Positions 13,347 to 18,808 of a DNA stretch of 18,808 nucleotides are shown in pieces. The notes beneath the pieces are model-generated. The model was not told the origin of the DNA and did not search any database. It saw only the letters and a program-made list of their open reading frames with translations. The position numbers and the translations under genes are program-made. The stretch is from positions 1 to 18,808 of the forward strand of contig CAZFMJ010000056.1 in assembly GCA_964520045.1 (NCBI GenBank), given 5' to 3'. The DNA comes from CAZFMJ01 sp964520045. GTDB lineage: Bacteria > Elusimicrobiota > Elusimicrobia > Elusimicrobiales > CAZFMJ01. The first letter of the stretch is position 1, and each line of letters starts with the position of its first letter.

Positions 13347-14894
13347 TTACTTCTTCGGTTGCTCGTTTGCTGTTTTTTCTTCTGTGGTTTCCCGTCTACC
13401 TTCTACCGTCTCCCATCTCCCGTCTTCTTGTTTTAACGTCGGGAACAATATCACTTCCCTTATCGACGGCTTGCCTGAAAGAAGCATGGTCAGCCGGTCT
13501 ATGCCGATTCCGATTCCGCCCGTGGGAGGCATCCCTGTTTCAAGGGCTTCGATAAAATCCTTATCCAGAAGGTCGGCTTCGCCGTTTGATTCGGCCTGTT
13601 TCTGGCGCGTCTGTTCCACAAGCCGTTCTTTCTGGTCCACGGGGTCGTTAAGTTCCGTATAGGCATTGGCCAGCTCTTCTTTCCCGGCAAAAAATTCAAA
13701 GCGCTCCACAAGGCTTTCGTCTCCCGGCTTGCATTTGGCAAGGGGAGTTATCGCGGTCGGATAATCCATCACAAAAGACGGCTGGTCAAGATGGGGGATA
13801 ATTCTGGCGTCGAATATCCGCTCGAAAATCTTGGCCGAGGGGATCTCTGCGGAATGCTCTATTCCCAATTTTTCCGCGGCGGCGATAAGTTTTTCCCGCA
13901 GGAAGGATTTTCCGCTCAGCACGGCGTGGATATCGTCCCCGCATTCCTGCTTCCAAATCTCAGGCAGGGAAATGCGCTTAAAGGGAGGTTCAAGAGACAC
14001 ATTGACGCCTTTGTATTCCGCAAACTGTATGTTTAGTTCTTCGGCGCAGGACTTTATTATCGATTCAAGAAGCTCCGCCATGCCGTTATAATCGGAATAC
14101 GCCTGATATGCCTCAAGCATGGTGAATTCGGGATTGTGTCTGGTGTCCAGCCCCTCGTTCCTGAAAACTTTCCCCAGCTCATATACCCCGTCAAAACCGC
14201 CTATTATCAGTCTTTTGAGATACAGTTCCGTGGCTATGCGCAGATAAAGTTTGGTTTCAAGCGCATTGTGATACGTTTCAAAAGGTTTTGCGGCGGCTCC
14301 GCCCGCCTGGGCGCACAGCGACGGGGTTTCCACCTCCGTAAAACCGCGGGAGTCAAGATTTTTTCTTACCGCGCGTATTATCCTCGCCCGGGTCTCAAAG
14401 ATCTGCTTCGCGGCGCTGTTTGCGATGAGGTCGAGATGCCTTTGCCTGAACCTTATTTCCGTATCGTGGAGGCCGTGCCATTTTTCCGGAAGGGGGCGTA
14501 TTGATTTTGCCAGAAGCGTTACCGACTGCGCGTTCACCGTCGTTTCGCCGGTATGCGTGATGAAAATTTTGCCGCTTATTCCGGCAAAATCGCCTATATG
14601 CATTTCTTTTTTAAAAAAATCATACGCGGCTTCGCCCAAAACGTCTTTTTTAAGGTAAATCTGTATCTTTCCGCTTCCATCCTGAAGGTGCGCGAAAGAG
14701 GCTTTGCCCATGGCCCGTATCTGCACCAGTCTTCCGGCGCACGTCACCTGCGCGTCCGGCAGGGATTTTGAGGCCAGCGCGGCTGTGTGAGTGCGCTCAA
14801 ACCTGTGCGGAAAGGGGTTTATGCCGTTCGCACGCAGGGATTTTATTTCTTCGTGCCGCCTTAAAACTATCTCGTCTAAAGTGTTATGTGTCAT
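13347..14894 (-). CDS. lysS: Lysyl-tRNA synthetase, class II
   Basis: LysS charges tRNA-Lys with lysine in the cytoplasm. The 515 aa protein shows the N-terminal OB-fold (CAGRLVQIRAMGKASFAHLQ), class II motif 1 (about FTEVETPSL), motif 2 (FRNEGLDTRHNPEFTMLE) and motif 3 (GGIGIGIDRLTMLLSG). Bacterial LysS normally ends shortly after IREVILFPTLK. Here about 26 extra residues follow (EDGRWETVEGRRETTEEKTANEQPKK, written in two parts as EDGRWETVEGRRETTEE and KTANEQPKK), and bases 13391-13427 show that this tail is translated repeat sequence. The ATG overlaps the stop of the upstream receiver-domain gene (ATGA). Confidence 0.95.
   Translation of the reverse strand: MTHNTLDEIVLRRHEEIKSLRANGINPFPHRFERTHTAALASKSLPDAQVTCAGRLVQIRAMGKASFAHLQDGSGKIQIYLKKDVLGEAAYDFFKKEMHIGDFAGISGKIFITHTGETTVNAQSVTLLAKSIRPLPEKWHGLHDTEIRFRQRHLDLIANSAAKQIFETRARIIRAVRKNLDSRGFTEVETPSLCAQAGGAAAKPFETYHNALETKLYLRIATELYLKRLIIGGFDGVYELGKVFRNEGLDTRHNPEFTMLEAYQAYSDYNGMAELLESIIKSCAEELNIQFAEYKGVNVSLEPPFKRISLPEIWKQECGDDIHAVLSGKSFLREKLIAAAEKLGIEHSAEIPSAKIFERIFDARIIPHLDQPSFVMDYPTAITPLAKCKPGDESLVERFEFFAGKEELANAYTELNDPVDQKERLVEQTRQKQAESNGEADLLDKDFIEALETGMPPTGGIGIGIDRLTMLLSGKPSIREVILFPTLKQEDGRWETVEGRRETTEEKTANEQPKK
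13391..13427 (-). repeat. GGTAGACGG-type repeat inside the lysS 3' end
   Basis: On the minus strand the units GACGGGAGATGGGAGACGG, TAGAAGG and TAGACGGG lie in line. They are read in the lysS frame as DGRWETVEGRRE. The orientation relative to the gene is the same as in most other copies. Confidence 0.7.
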
Positions 14895-15274
14895 TTGGAA
14901 ACCATTTTTTTAATTATGTCGCGAAGGGATTTTGGATCAAAGGGTTTTTCAATAAAGGCGCTGATATTGGAGGCAAGCTGGAACAGGTCTCTCATCTGGC
15001 CTTTGGCCGTAAGTATTATCAGGGGTATCTTGCGGGATTTTTCATTTTCCTGAAGCCGGGTCTGAAGGGTGTAGCCGTCCATAACGGGCATCATTATGTC
15101 GCTTATTATCACGTCGGGAAGGGGCGCGTCCTGATTCGGCGGGTCTATCCCCAGTTTTTCAAGGGCTTCGGCGCCGTTATAAGCTTCGATAACGTCATAG
15201 CCCTCTTTTTCCATTAAAAATTTTATTAAAATGACCACGTCTTTTTCATCGTCGACGATCATTATTTTCGCCAT
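14891..15274 (-). CDS. Stand-alone response-regulator receiver protein
   Basis: The 127 aa protein is a single CheY-like receiver domain: acidic pair D8-D9 (IMIVDDEKD), phosphoacceptor D59 in VIISDIMMPVMDG, T89 in ILTAKG and K110 in IEKPF. No output domain is present. The start at 15274 (MAKIMIVDDE) is chosen because GGAG lies 6 bases upstream and the frame above it is repeat sequence; a 32-residue extension from 15370 has no support. Its stop codon overlaps the lysS ATG (ATGA), so it leads the operon. No kinase is visible, so the partner and output are unknown; diguanylate-cyclase-type (PleD-like) receivers are similar in sequence. Confidence 0.9.
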   Translation of the reverse strand: MAKIMIVDDEKDVVILIKFLMEKEGYDVIEAYNGAEALEKLGIDPPNQDAPLPDVIISDIMMPVMDGYTLQTRLQENEKSRKIPLIILTAKGQMRDLFQLASNISAFIEKPFDPKSLRDIIKKMVSK

Positions 15275-15302
15275 ATCGCGCTCCAGTAATAAAAAAATGC
15301 CG

Positions 15303-15452
15303 CCCAGTTGCCCGGCAGCCCAGTCGACCAGTAACAGAGTCACCAGTCGGGGCAGAAGGTTGTCAGTCACCAGTCACCAAGTCACCAGACAGTGCGGAGT
15401 GTCGCCAGTTGCCGGCTGCCCGACTGTCTAGCCGTCCCGCCGTCCAGCAGTC
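15303..15452. repeat. CAGTCACCAGTCACC and CCGTCCAGCAGTC repeat tract
   Basis: This tract upstream of the receiver gene contains many CCAGT/CACCAG units (15322-15388, for example CAGTCACCAGTCACCAAGTC). Two similar blocks are GTTGCCCGGCAGCCC (15308-15322) and GTTGCCGGCTGCCCG (15408-15422), and a second-family tract runs at 15425-15452. It has no coding features. Together with the structured leader below it fills the gene-free interval 15275-15730. Confidence 0.6.
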
Positions 15453-15481
15453 TTTCTTCTTCCGTTCCCTTGCCTTGTGTA

Positions 15482-15526
15482 ATTCTACAATATTGACATA
15501 ACGCTTTTCATATATTTAAGTAAAAT
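15482..15526. promoter_or_regulatory. AT-rich divergent promoter region (ndk / receiver operon)
   Basis: On the plus strand TTGACA (15493-15498) lies before the AT-rich stretch CATATATTTAAGTAAAAT, but no -10 box has ideal spacing. On the minus strand TAGAAT (15482-15487) is a possible -10 box for the receiver-lysS operon without a clear -35. This is the only AT-rich block in the interval between the divergent genes. Confidence 0.35.
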
Positions 15527-15562
15527 GTAAAATGTATTCGGCACTTAAGTAGCCGGGAGTTG

Positions 15563-15676
15563 GAATTCAGTAGTCAGAAGTAAGAAGTCTCAATTCATCT
15601 GAATTCTGTCCAAACAAACCTTAAAGGCAGTGAGTTTGGACTGACCCATTCTCACGGCTTTTGAGGAAGGAATGGG
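15563..15676 (+). promoter_or_regulatory. Structured leader of overlapping stems upstream of ndk
   Basis: Four stems are seen: GAATTCAG/CTGAATTC (15563-15570 with 15599-15606), GTCCAAAC/GTTTGGAC (15608-15615 with 15634-15641), GCAGTGAG/CTCACGGC with one mismatch (15627-15634 with 15651-15658) and CCCATTC/GAATGGG (15645-15651 with 15670-15676). The last three overlap one another by single bases in a chain, so alternative folds are possible. No known leader class is recognised. Confidence 0.35.
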
Positions 15677-15730
15677 GCTGTCTTCTGGATTCTATCTACC
15701 TTGAGTGGCCATGAAAGGGAAAATAAATAT

Positions 15731-16183
15731 ATGCCTATTGAAGAAACTCTTGTTCTTATAAAACCCGACGGTTTGAAACGAAGGCTTACCGGCCTTGTCA
15801 TAGACCGGCTTGACTCTTCCGGCCTTGAGCTTGCGGCCGCAAAAGCCGTATCCGTGAGCGTCGCTCTTGCGAAAGAGCATTACAAGCCTCATGAAGGCAA
15901 GCATTTTTTTGACAATCTCATCAGATATATCCGCGGCGAATTTCACGGGATCAATAAAAGCAAAATTCTCGCTTTTGTTTATCGCGGAGAGAGCGCCATC
16001 TCCGTAGTGCGCAAAATCGCAGGAGCCACCAATCCCGAGGAGGCCGCTCCCGGTACCATACGCTCTTCTTTCGGCAGGGTGACCACGGCGGGCCAGTTTG
16101 AGAACGTGATACACGCTTCCTCCGACCCCGAAGAAGCCAAAAGGGAGATCGGCCTGTGGTTTTCCAGGGAAGAAATTATATAA
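15731..16183 (+). CDS. ndk: Nucleoside diphosphate kinase
   Basis: Ndk transfers the gamma-phosphate from ATP to other nucleoside diphosphates through a phosphohistidine. The product from the ATG at 15731 is 150 aa, with the family N-terminus EETLVLIKPDG (K11) and the active-site stretch NVIHASSDPEEAKREI carrying H128. AAGGGA (15715-15720) lies 10 bases upstream. An upstream in-frame extension to 15701 has no family counterpart. Most Ndks have H-G/A-S-D after the active His; here it is H-A-S-S-D, one residue longer, a mild variation seen in the longer Ndk type. A first-family repeat starts 2 bases after the stop codon. Confidence 0.93.
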   Translation: MPIEETLVLIKPDGLKRRLTGLVIDRLDSSGLELAAAKAVSVSVALAKEHYKPHEGKHFFDNLIRYIRGEFHGINKSKILAFVYRGESAISVVRKIAGATNPEEAAPGTIRSSFGRVTTAGQFENVIHASSDPEEAKREIGLWFSREEII

Positions 16184-16184
16184 A

Positions 16185-16263
16185 GAGGGTAGAAGGTAGA
16201 CGGGAGATGGTAGACGGAAAAGCAAAAACGGAAGAGAACGGCTGGACTGCTTGGTGGCTAACG
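16185..16263 (+). repeat. Repeat tract after ndk
   Basis: Bases 16185-16217 are a first-family copy (GAGGGTAGAAGGTAGACGGG, then AGATGGTAGACGG) starting immediately after the ndk stop codon, in gene orientation. Bases 16238-16263 (CGGCTGGACTGCTTGGTGGC) belong to the second family. The AT-rich stretch 16285-16330 before the next gene may hold its promoter, but no clear boxes are seen. Confidence 0.6.
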
Positions 16264-16366
16264 GTAAAAAGGGAAACGAGGGAATAATAAGCTTTAATTA
16301 TAATCAACTTTCTATTTTGATTTTTAAATTTTCAGTTTGAGCTTGAAAGGCGGGGATGGGGGGATA

Positions 16367-17548
16367 ATGGAAGATGTAAAACAGGCTAAAATAAACGGTA
16401 AATCTAAAACCGGAAATAATTTGTTTTCTTCGTCTACCGGCGCTTGTCTTCAGCCTATCTTCCGTAAACTTTCTGCTTTCTGCTATCTACTATCTACTCT
16501 CTTTATGCTCTCCTGTCCGGGCCTGTGCGCTCCGGCAAAACTTCCTCCCATGGAGGGGGACGAAATATTTCTTTCCGCCGCCGACGGCTGGAAGCTTTAC
16601 GGCAGGTATCAGCGGCCTTCGGGAAGCAGGGCAGTGCTTGTCCTTCTGCATTCCAGAGGAAGGTCCAGCCTGGACTGGAGGCTTTTTGCGTATGCCCTGA
16701 AACAGTGGGGTCTGGGGTATCTTGCTTTTGATTTCAGGGGGCACGGCTTCAGCATAACGGAGCCGGGCGGGTCCACCACTACGTATAAAAATTTCCGCAA
16801 GACCGGCATGGATAATGAATTTAATAAAATGACGCGCGACGCCGAGGCGGCTGTACAGTATTTGTCCGAACAGGGGATACCCGAAAACAATGTGATATTG
16901 GCCGGCTCCGAATTGGGGGCCAATATCGCTGTTAAAGTCGCGGCTATACATCCGTCAATATCCAGAGTGATCCTTCTGTCTCCTTCGCTGAATGCGGACA
17001 GGGACGTGCTTACGGTTAATCCTATGCGGGCCTACGGCAAAAGGCCCATTCTTCTTGCCGTTTCCGAGCAGAATGCAAGGTCCTTCAAAGAATTTATGCT
17101 TCTGAACGATATAGCCCAGCGCACAGCCGGCAATTCAAGGGTAACAATGCTTACCGCCGAAAAAGGAATAGGCACAAAACTGCTGAACAAACGGCTGATA
17201 AGAAGGATTTTTGAATGGCTGAAAAATCCGCAGAAACCGCCGGAAACCGAATCGCCTCCTTCCGCTTCTTCTTCCCTACTTCCTTCCTTCCCGCCATCGT
17301 CATCGCCGTCCTCAGAGGAAGAGAAAGAGGAGCCCAGATATAAGATATATTTACAGCCCGAGGATGATAAAGCGTCCGATAAAAAAGAGGATAAAAAAGA
17401 AGAGAAAAAAAAGAAAAAGAAAGAAAAAGAAAAAAGAGAAGCTAAAGACGAAGATAAGGACGAAGATAAAAAAAGGGCGGAGCCCAAATTTAAGGACGCG
17501 GATATTATTGAAAACATAGAAGATTCAGGCGGTTTTGAAGATGACTGA
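16367..17548 (+). CDS. Alpha/beta-hydrolase-fold protein lacking the catalytic triad, with charged C-terminal tail
   Basis: The 393 aa product begins at ATG 16367; a TTG at 16337 would add 10 residues. After a hydrophobic segment (FCYLLSTLFMLSCPGLCA, about 38-55), likely a signal peptide or anchor, comes an alpha/beta-hydrolase core: VLVLLHSRGRSSLDWRLF, LAFDFRGHGFS, then the elbow AGSELGANIAVKVAA. There the usual G-x-S-x-G has Glu (E182) at the nucleophile position. RPILLAVSEQNARS has Asn where the acid Asp is expected, and TAEKGIGTKLL has Ile where the His of a GHGT-type motif is expected. The C-terminus (about 290-393) is a Pro/Ser linker followed by Lys/Glu/Asp-rich sequence, probably disordered. 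The fold is clear; enzyme activity is doubtful. A binding or scaffolding role is inference. Confidence 0.75.
   Translation: MEDVKQAKINGKSKTGNNLFSSSTGACLQPIFRKLSAFCYLLSTLFMLSCPGLCAPAKLPPMEGDEIFLSAADGWKLYGRYQRPSGSRAVLVLLHSRGRSSLDWRLFAYALKQWGLGYLAFDFRGHGFSITEPGGSTTTYKNFRKTGMDNEFNKMTRDAEAAVQYLSEQGIPENNVILAGSELGANIAVKVAAIHPSISRVILLSPSLNADRDVLTVNPMRAYGKRPILLAVSEQNARSFKEFMLLNDIAQRTAGNSRVTMLTAEKGIGTKLLNKRLIRRIFEWLKNPQKPPETESPPSASSSLLPSFPPSSSPSSEEEKEEPRYKIYLQPEDDKASDKKEDKKEEKKKKKKEKEKREAKDEDKDEDKKRAEPKFKDADIIENIEDSGGFEDD
16431..16500 (-). repeat. Antisense first-family repeat inside the N-terminal coding region
   Basis: CGTCTACCGG (16431-16440) and CTGCTATCTACTATCTACTC (about 16480-16499) are reverse-orientation units of the GGTAGACGG/GCAGATAGTAG repeat. 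In the hydrolase-fold reading frame they encode the hydrophobic AFCYLLSTLF, i.e. part of the signal-like segment. Confidence 0.5.
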
Positions 17549-17565
17549 TTCCCGCAAACCTTAAT

Positions 17566-17642
17566 CCCTCCCCCGATGCGGGGCAGACGAGTCTATTGAA
17601 AAGTTCTATGACTCGCAGTCCCGCGCAGTCTGCGGGGGAGGG
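17566..17642. repeat. Long nested inverted repeat between the hydrolase-fold gene and murQ
   Basis: CCCTCCCCCG (17566-17575) pairs perfectly with CGGGGGAGGG (17633-17642). Inside, GCGGG (17578-17582) pairs with CCCGC (17620-17624) and CGAGTC (17588-17593) with GACTCG (17610-17615). It lies 17 bases after the stop codon. It may serve as a termination or mRNA-stabilising hairpin, or be a REP-like repeat; no T run follows. Confidence 0.55.
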
Positions 17643-17706
17643 GACTTGTCTCTCCGAAGCCCGCCGTCGGCAGGAGTAGGAAAAGGGTGGGGGGAATTAA
17701 TTAAAA

Positions 17707-18603
17707 ATGACTAATTCCAATCGCTATTCAGTTCTTCCTACCGAGCAGAATAATCCCCGCACGAGGGATTTGGACAGGATAGCGCTAAAAAAAGTTCTTG
17801 AAAAAATCAACGCCGAAGACAGGCTGGCTCCCGAGGCTGTTAAAAAAGTGATTCCGCAGATGGAGAAAGCCGCCAGACTTCTGGCGCGGGCCCATATGGC
17901 GGGCCGCCGCATAATTTTCATAGGCGCGGGCACGAGCGGAAGGCTCGGAGTGCTTGAAGCCGCAGAGTGCCCTCCCACGTTCGGAGTGTCTCCTTCAAAG
18001 ACAATAGGCATAATGGCCGGAGGAAAAAGCGCGGTATTCCGCTCTAAGGAAGGCGCGGAGGACGACGCTCTCGCCGGAGCGCGGGATGCGCTGAAACAAA
18101 TAAGCAGGGGCGACGCGGTGGTGGGCATAGCCGCAAGCGGAATAACCGCCTATGTCAGGGGGGCGCTGTCGGCCGCAAAAAAGGCGGGATGCGCCACAAT
18201 TCTTGTCACCTGCAATGATAAAATGCGCGTTGAATCGGCCGATGTTATAATAGCTCCCGTAGTCGGGCCCGAGGCTCTGTCCGGTTCCACCAGAATGAAA
18301 TCGGGAACGGCGGCGAAGCTCGTGCTTAATTCGCTTACCACTTCGGCCATGGTTTTGGCGGGCAAGGTTTATAAAAACTGGATGGTCGACCTGCGTCCTT
18401 CTTCCAAAAAGCTTACGGCGCGCGCCGAAAGGATAACGGCAGTCATAGCCGGCATAAGCCCTGAAAAGGCCGGAAATCTTCTTAAACACACCAATTATAA
18501 CGTAAAAACCGCGATAGTCATGTCCCGCCTTGGTTTGACCAAAAAAGAAGCGTCCGAAAAAATAAAGCAGTCCGGCGGCATCCTCAGAAAAATCCTTGAA
18601 TAA
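17707..18603 (+). CDS. murQ: N-acetylmuramic acid 6-phosphate etherase
   Basis: MurQ cleaves the lactyl ether of MurNAc-6-P, giving GlcNAc-6-P and D-lactate in the cytoplasm. The 298 aa protein is of normal length. FIGAGTSGRLGVLEAAECPPTF (about 71-92) is the SIS-domain sugar-phosphate site and contains E87, the counterpart of E. coli Glu83. EGAEDD (115-120) contains E118, the counterpart of Glu114. GIAASGITAYV and GPEALSGSTRMKSGTAAKLVLN follow, as in known MurQ. It stands alone, 13 kb or more from anmK, nagZ and namZ, but completes their pathway. A G-rich stretch (17689-17694) is the only ribosome-site candidate and lies 12 bases from the ATG. Confidence 0.95.
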   Translation: MTNSNRYSVLPTEQNNPRTRDLDRIALKKVLEKINAEDRLAPEAVKKVIPQMEKAARLLARAHMAGRRIIFIGAGTSGRLGVLEAAECPPTFGVSPSKTIGIMAGGKSAVFRSKEGAEDDALAGARDALKQISRGDAVVGIAASGITAYVRGALSAAKKAGCATILVTCNDKMRVESADVIIAPVVGPEALSGSTRMKSGTAAKLVLNSLTTSAMVLAGKVYKNWMVDLRPSSKKLTARAERITAVIAGISPEKAGNLLKHTNYNVKTAIVMSRLGLTKKEASEKIKQSGGILRKILE

Positions 18604-18609
18604 AATAAA

Positions 18610-18632
18610 GATGGTAAACGGTAGATGGTAAA
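18610..18632 (+). repeat. First-family repeat after murQ
   Basis: GATGGTAAACGGTAGATGGTA begins 6 bases after the murQ stop codon, in gene orientation, and is followed within 20 bases by the left end of an insertion sequence. Confidence 0.6.
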
Positions 18633-18682
18633 GTCAAAGAGGAGCCTGTTGCGAAAGTCTGCATAAACCTGTAAAAAAGCAC

Positions 18683-18721
18683 TATAATGCCCTCCGAGGT
18701 AAAAAATGCAAATACGGAGGG
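18683..18721 (+). promoter_or_regulatory. Transposase promoter and ribosome-site-sequestering hairpin
   Basis: A perfect TATAAT (18683-18688) without a strong -35 predicts a start near 18694-18696. CCCTCCG (18690-18696) is the exact complement of CGGAGGG (18715-18721), which contains the GGAGGG ribosome site 8 bases before the ATG. The hairpin would hide the ribosome site in transcripts that enter from outside but not in those starting at the internal promoter. Confidence 0.55.
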
Positions 18722-18729
18722 ATAATCAA

Positions 18730-18808
18730 ATGACTTTCATAAACTACGACTTAAACAAACTGGTTAAGGATAATCATATCTTGCGCGCCGTCGATAAGAC
18801 GGTTTCTT
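18730..18808 (+). CDS. Transposase N-terminus, IS1182-like (3' truncated by window end)
   Basis: Twenty-six codons are visible (MTFINYDLNKLVKDNHILRA, then VDKTVS). The pattern L-V-x-x-[DN]-H-x-L-R-x-[IV]-D-K is the conserved opening of transposases of the IS1182 type (DUF772-containing DDE enzymes). GGAGGG precedes the ATG by 8 bases. The catalytic region is outside the window, so whether the gene is intact is unknown. Confidence 0.7.
   Translation, partial: MTFINYDLNKLVKDNHILRAVDKTVS

Larger units (their letters stand above)
18647..18808 (+). mobile_element. Left end of an insertion sequence (IS1182-like), truncated by the window edge
   Basis: A sequence starting about 18647 (TGTTGCGAAAGTCTGCATAA) precedes a transposase start and probably is the left terminal repeat. 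The right end is outside the window, so the exact boundary and family cannot be fixed. The terminus resembles the ends of the MITE at 10406 (TGTTGCGACAAAG...TGCAT). Confidence 0.6.

Noticed and set aside
15275..15370. Upstream extension of the receiver protein
   Set aside because: It translates repeat sequence; the CheY-like fold begins at the inner ATG with its own GGAG.
15303..15452. Possible CRISPR array in the CAGTCACC tract
   Set aside because: Units are short, variable and directly adjoining, with no spacers of constant length and no cas genes.
1..18808. tRNA or rRNA genes
   Set aside because: No cloverleaf with a T-arm consensus or rRNA core sequence was found in the intergenic spaces on either strand by eye.

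Overview
The window looks like a chromosomal segment of a diderm (Gram-negative type) bacterium. It carries an ABC lipoprotein-release system (LolD plus a LolC/E-type permease), cytoplasmic peptidoglycan-recycling enzymes (AnmK, NagZ, MurQ), several signal-peptide proteins and a lysS gene. The mix of gene content with intergenic spaces packed with degenerate short-unit repeats (variants of GGTAGACGG and of CAGTCCAGCGGTC) reminds me of Elusimicrobiota or Omnitrophota-type genomes. That placement is an impression from memory, not a computed assignment.

Layout. 1-942: 3' end of a membrane protein with TPR repeats (TMTC/GT-C-like), then a terminator and a cluster of stem-loops. 1349-4088: anmK and nagZ, divergently transcribed. 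4089-5417: a putative HExxH metallopeptidase that starts on the base after the nagZ stop codon. 5741-7687: three exported or membrane proteins of unknown function; the last two are tandem paralogues with a near-invariant N-terminal block. 7884-10341 (minus strand): a two-gene operon of a plant-type GH13 alpha-amylase and a NamZ/DUF1343 exo-muramidase. 10406-10678: a MITE-like element. 10998-15274 (minus strand): receiver-domain protein, lysS, four-helix-bundle S23 protein, Lol permease, lolD, tightly packed and partly overlapping. 15731-17548: ndk, then an alpha/beta-hydrolase-fold protein that appears to lack its whole catalytic triad. 17707-18603: murQ. 18647 to the end: the left end of an IS with the first 26 codons of an IS1182-like transposase.

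Functional theme. Four of the genes belong to one pathway, MurNAc/anhydroMurNAc recovery: NamZ (exported, releases MurNAc from glycan ends), NagZ (cytoplasmic, removes GlcNAc), AnmK (anhydroMurNAc to MurNAc-6-P) and MurQ (MurNAc-6-P to GlcNAc-6-P plus lactate). They are scattered over about 17 kb rather than joined in one operon. No MurNAc kinase, transporter, NagA or NagB is visible here.

The strongest non-gene signal is a repeat family that sits at or just after gene 3' ends, mostly in the orientation of the gene. It supplies the TAG stop codon of nagZ, lolD and the S23 gene, the start codon of the gene at 4089, a C-terminal tail of LysS and part of the signal-like segment of the gene at 16367. 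Other points of interest are the tandem paralogue family, the triad-less hydrolase, a MITE whose empty site can be reconstructed, and a transposase start region that looks protected against read-through transcription.
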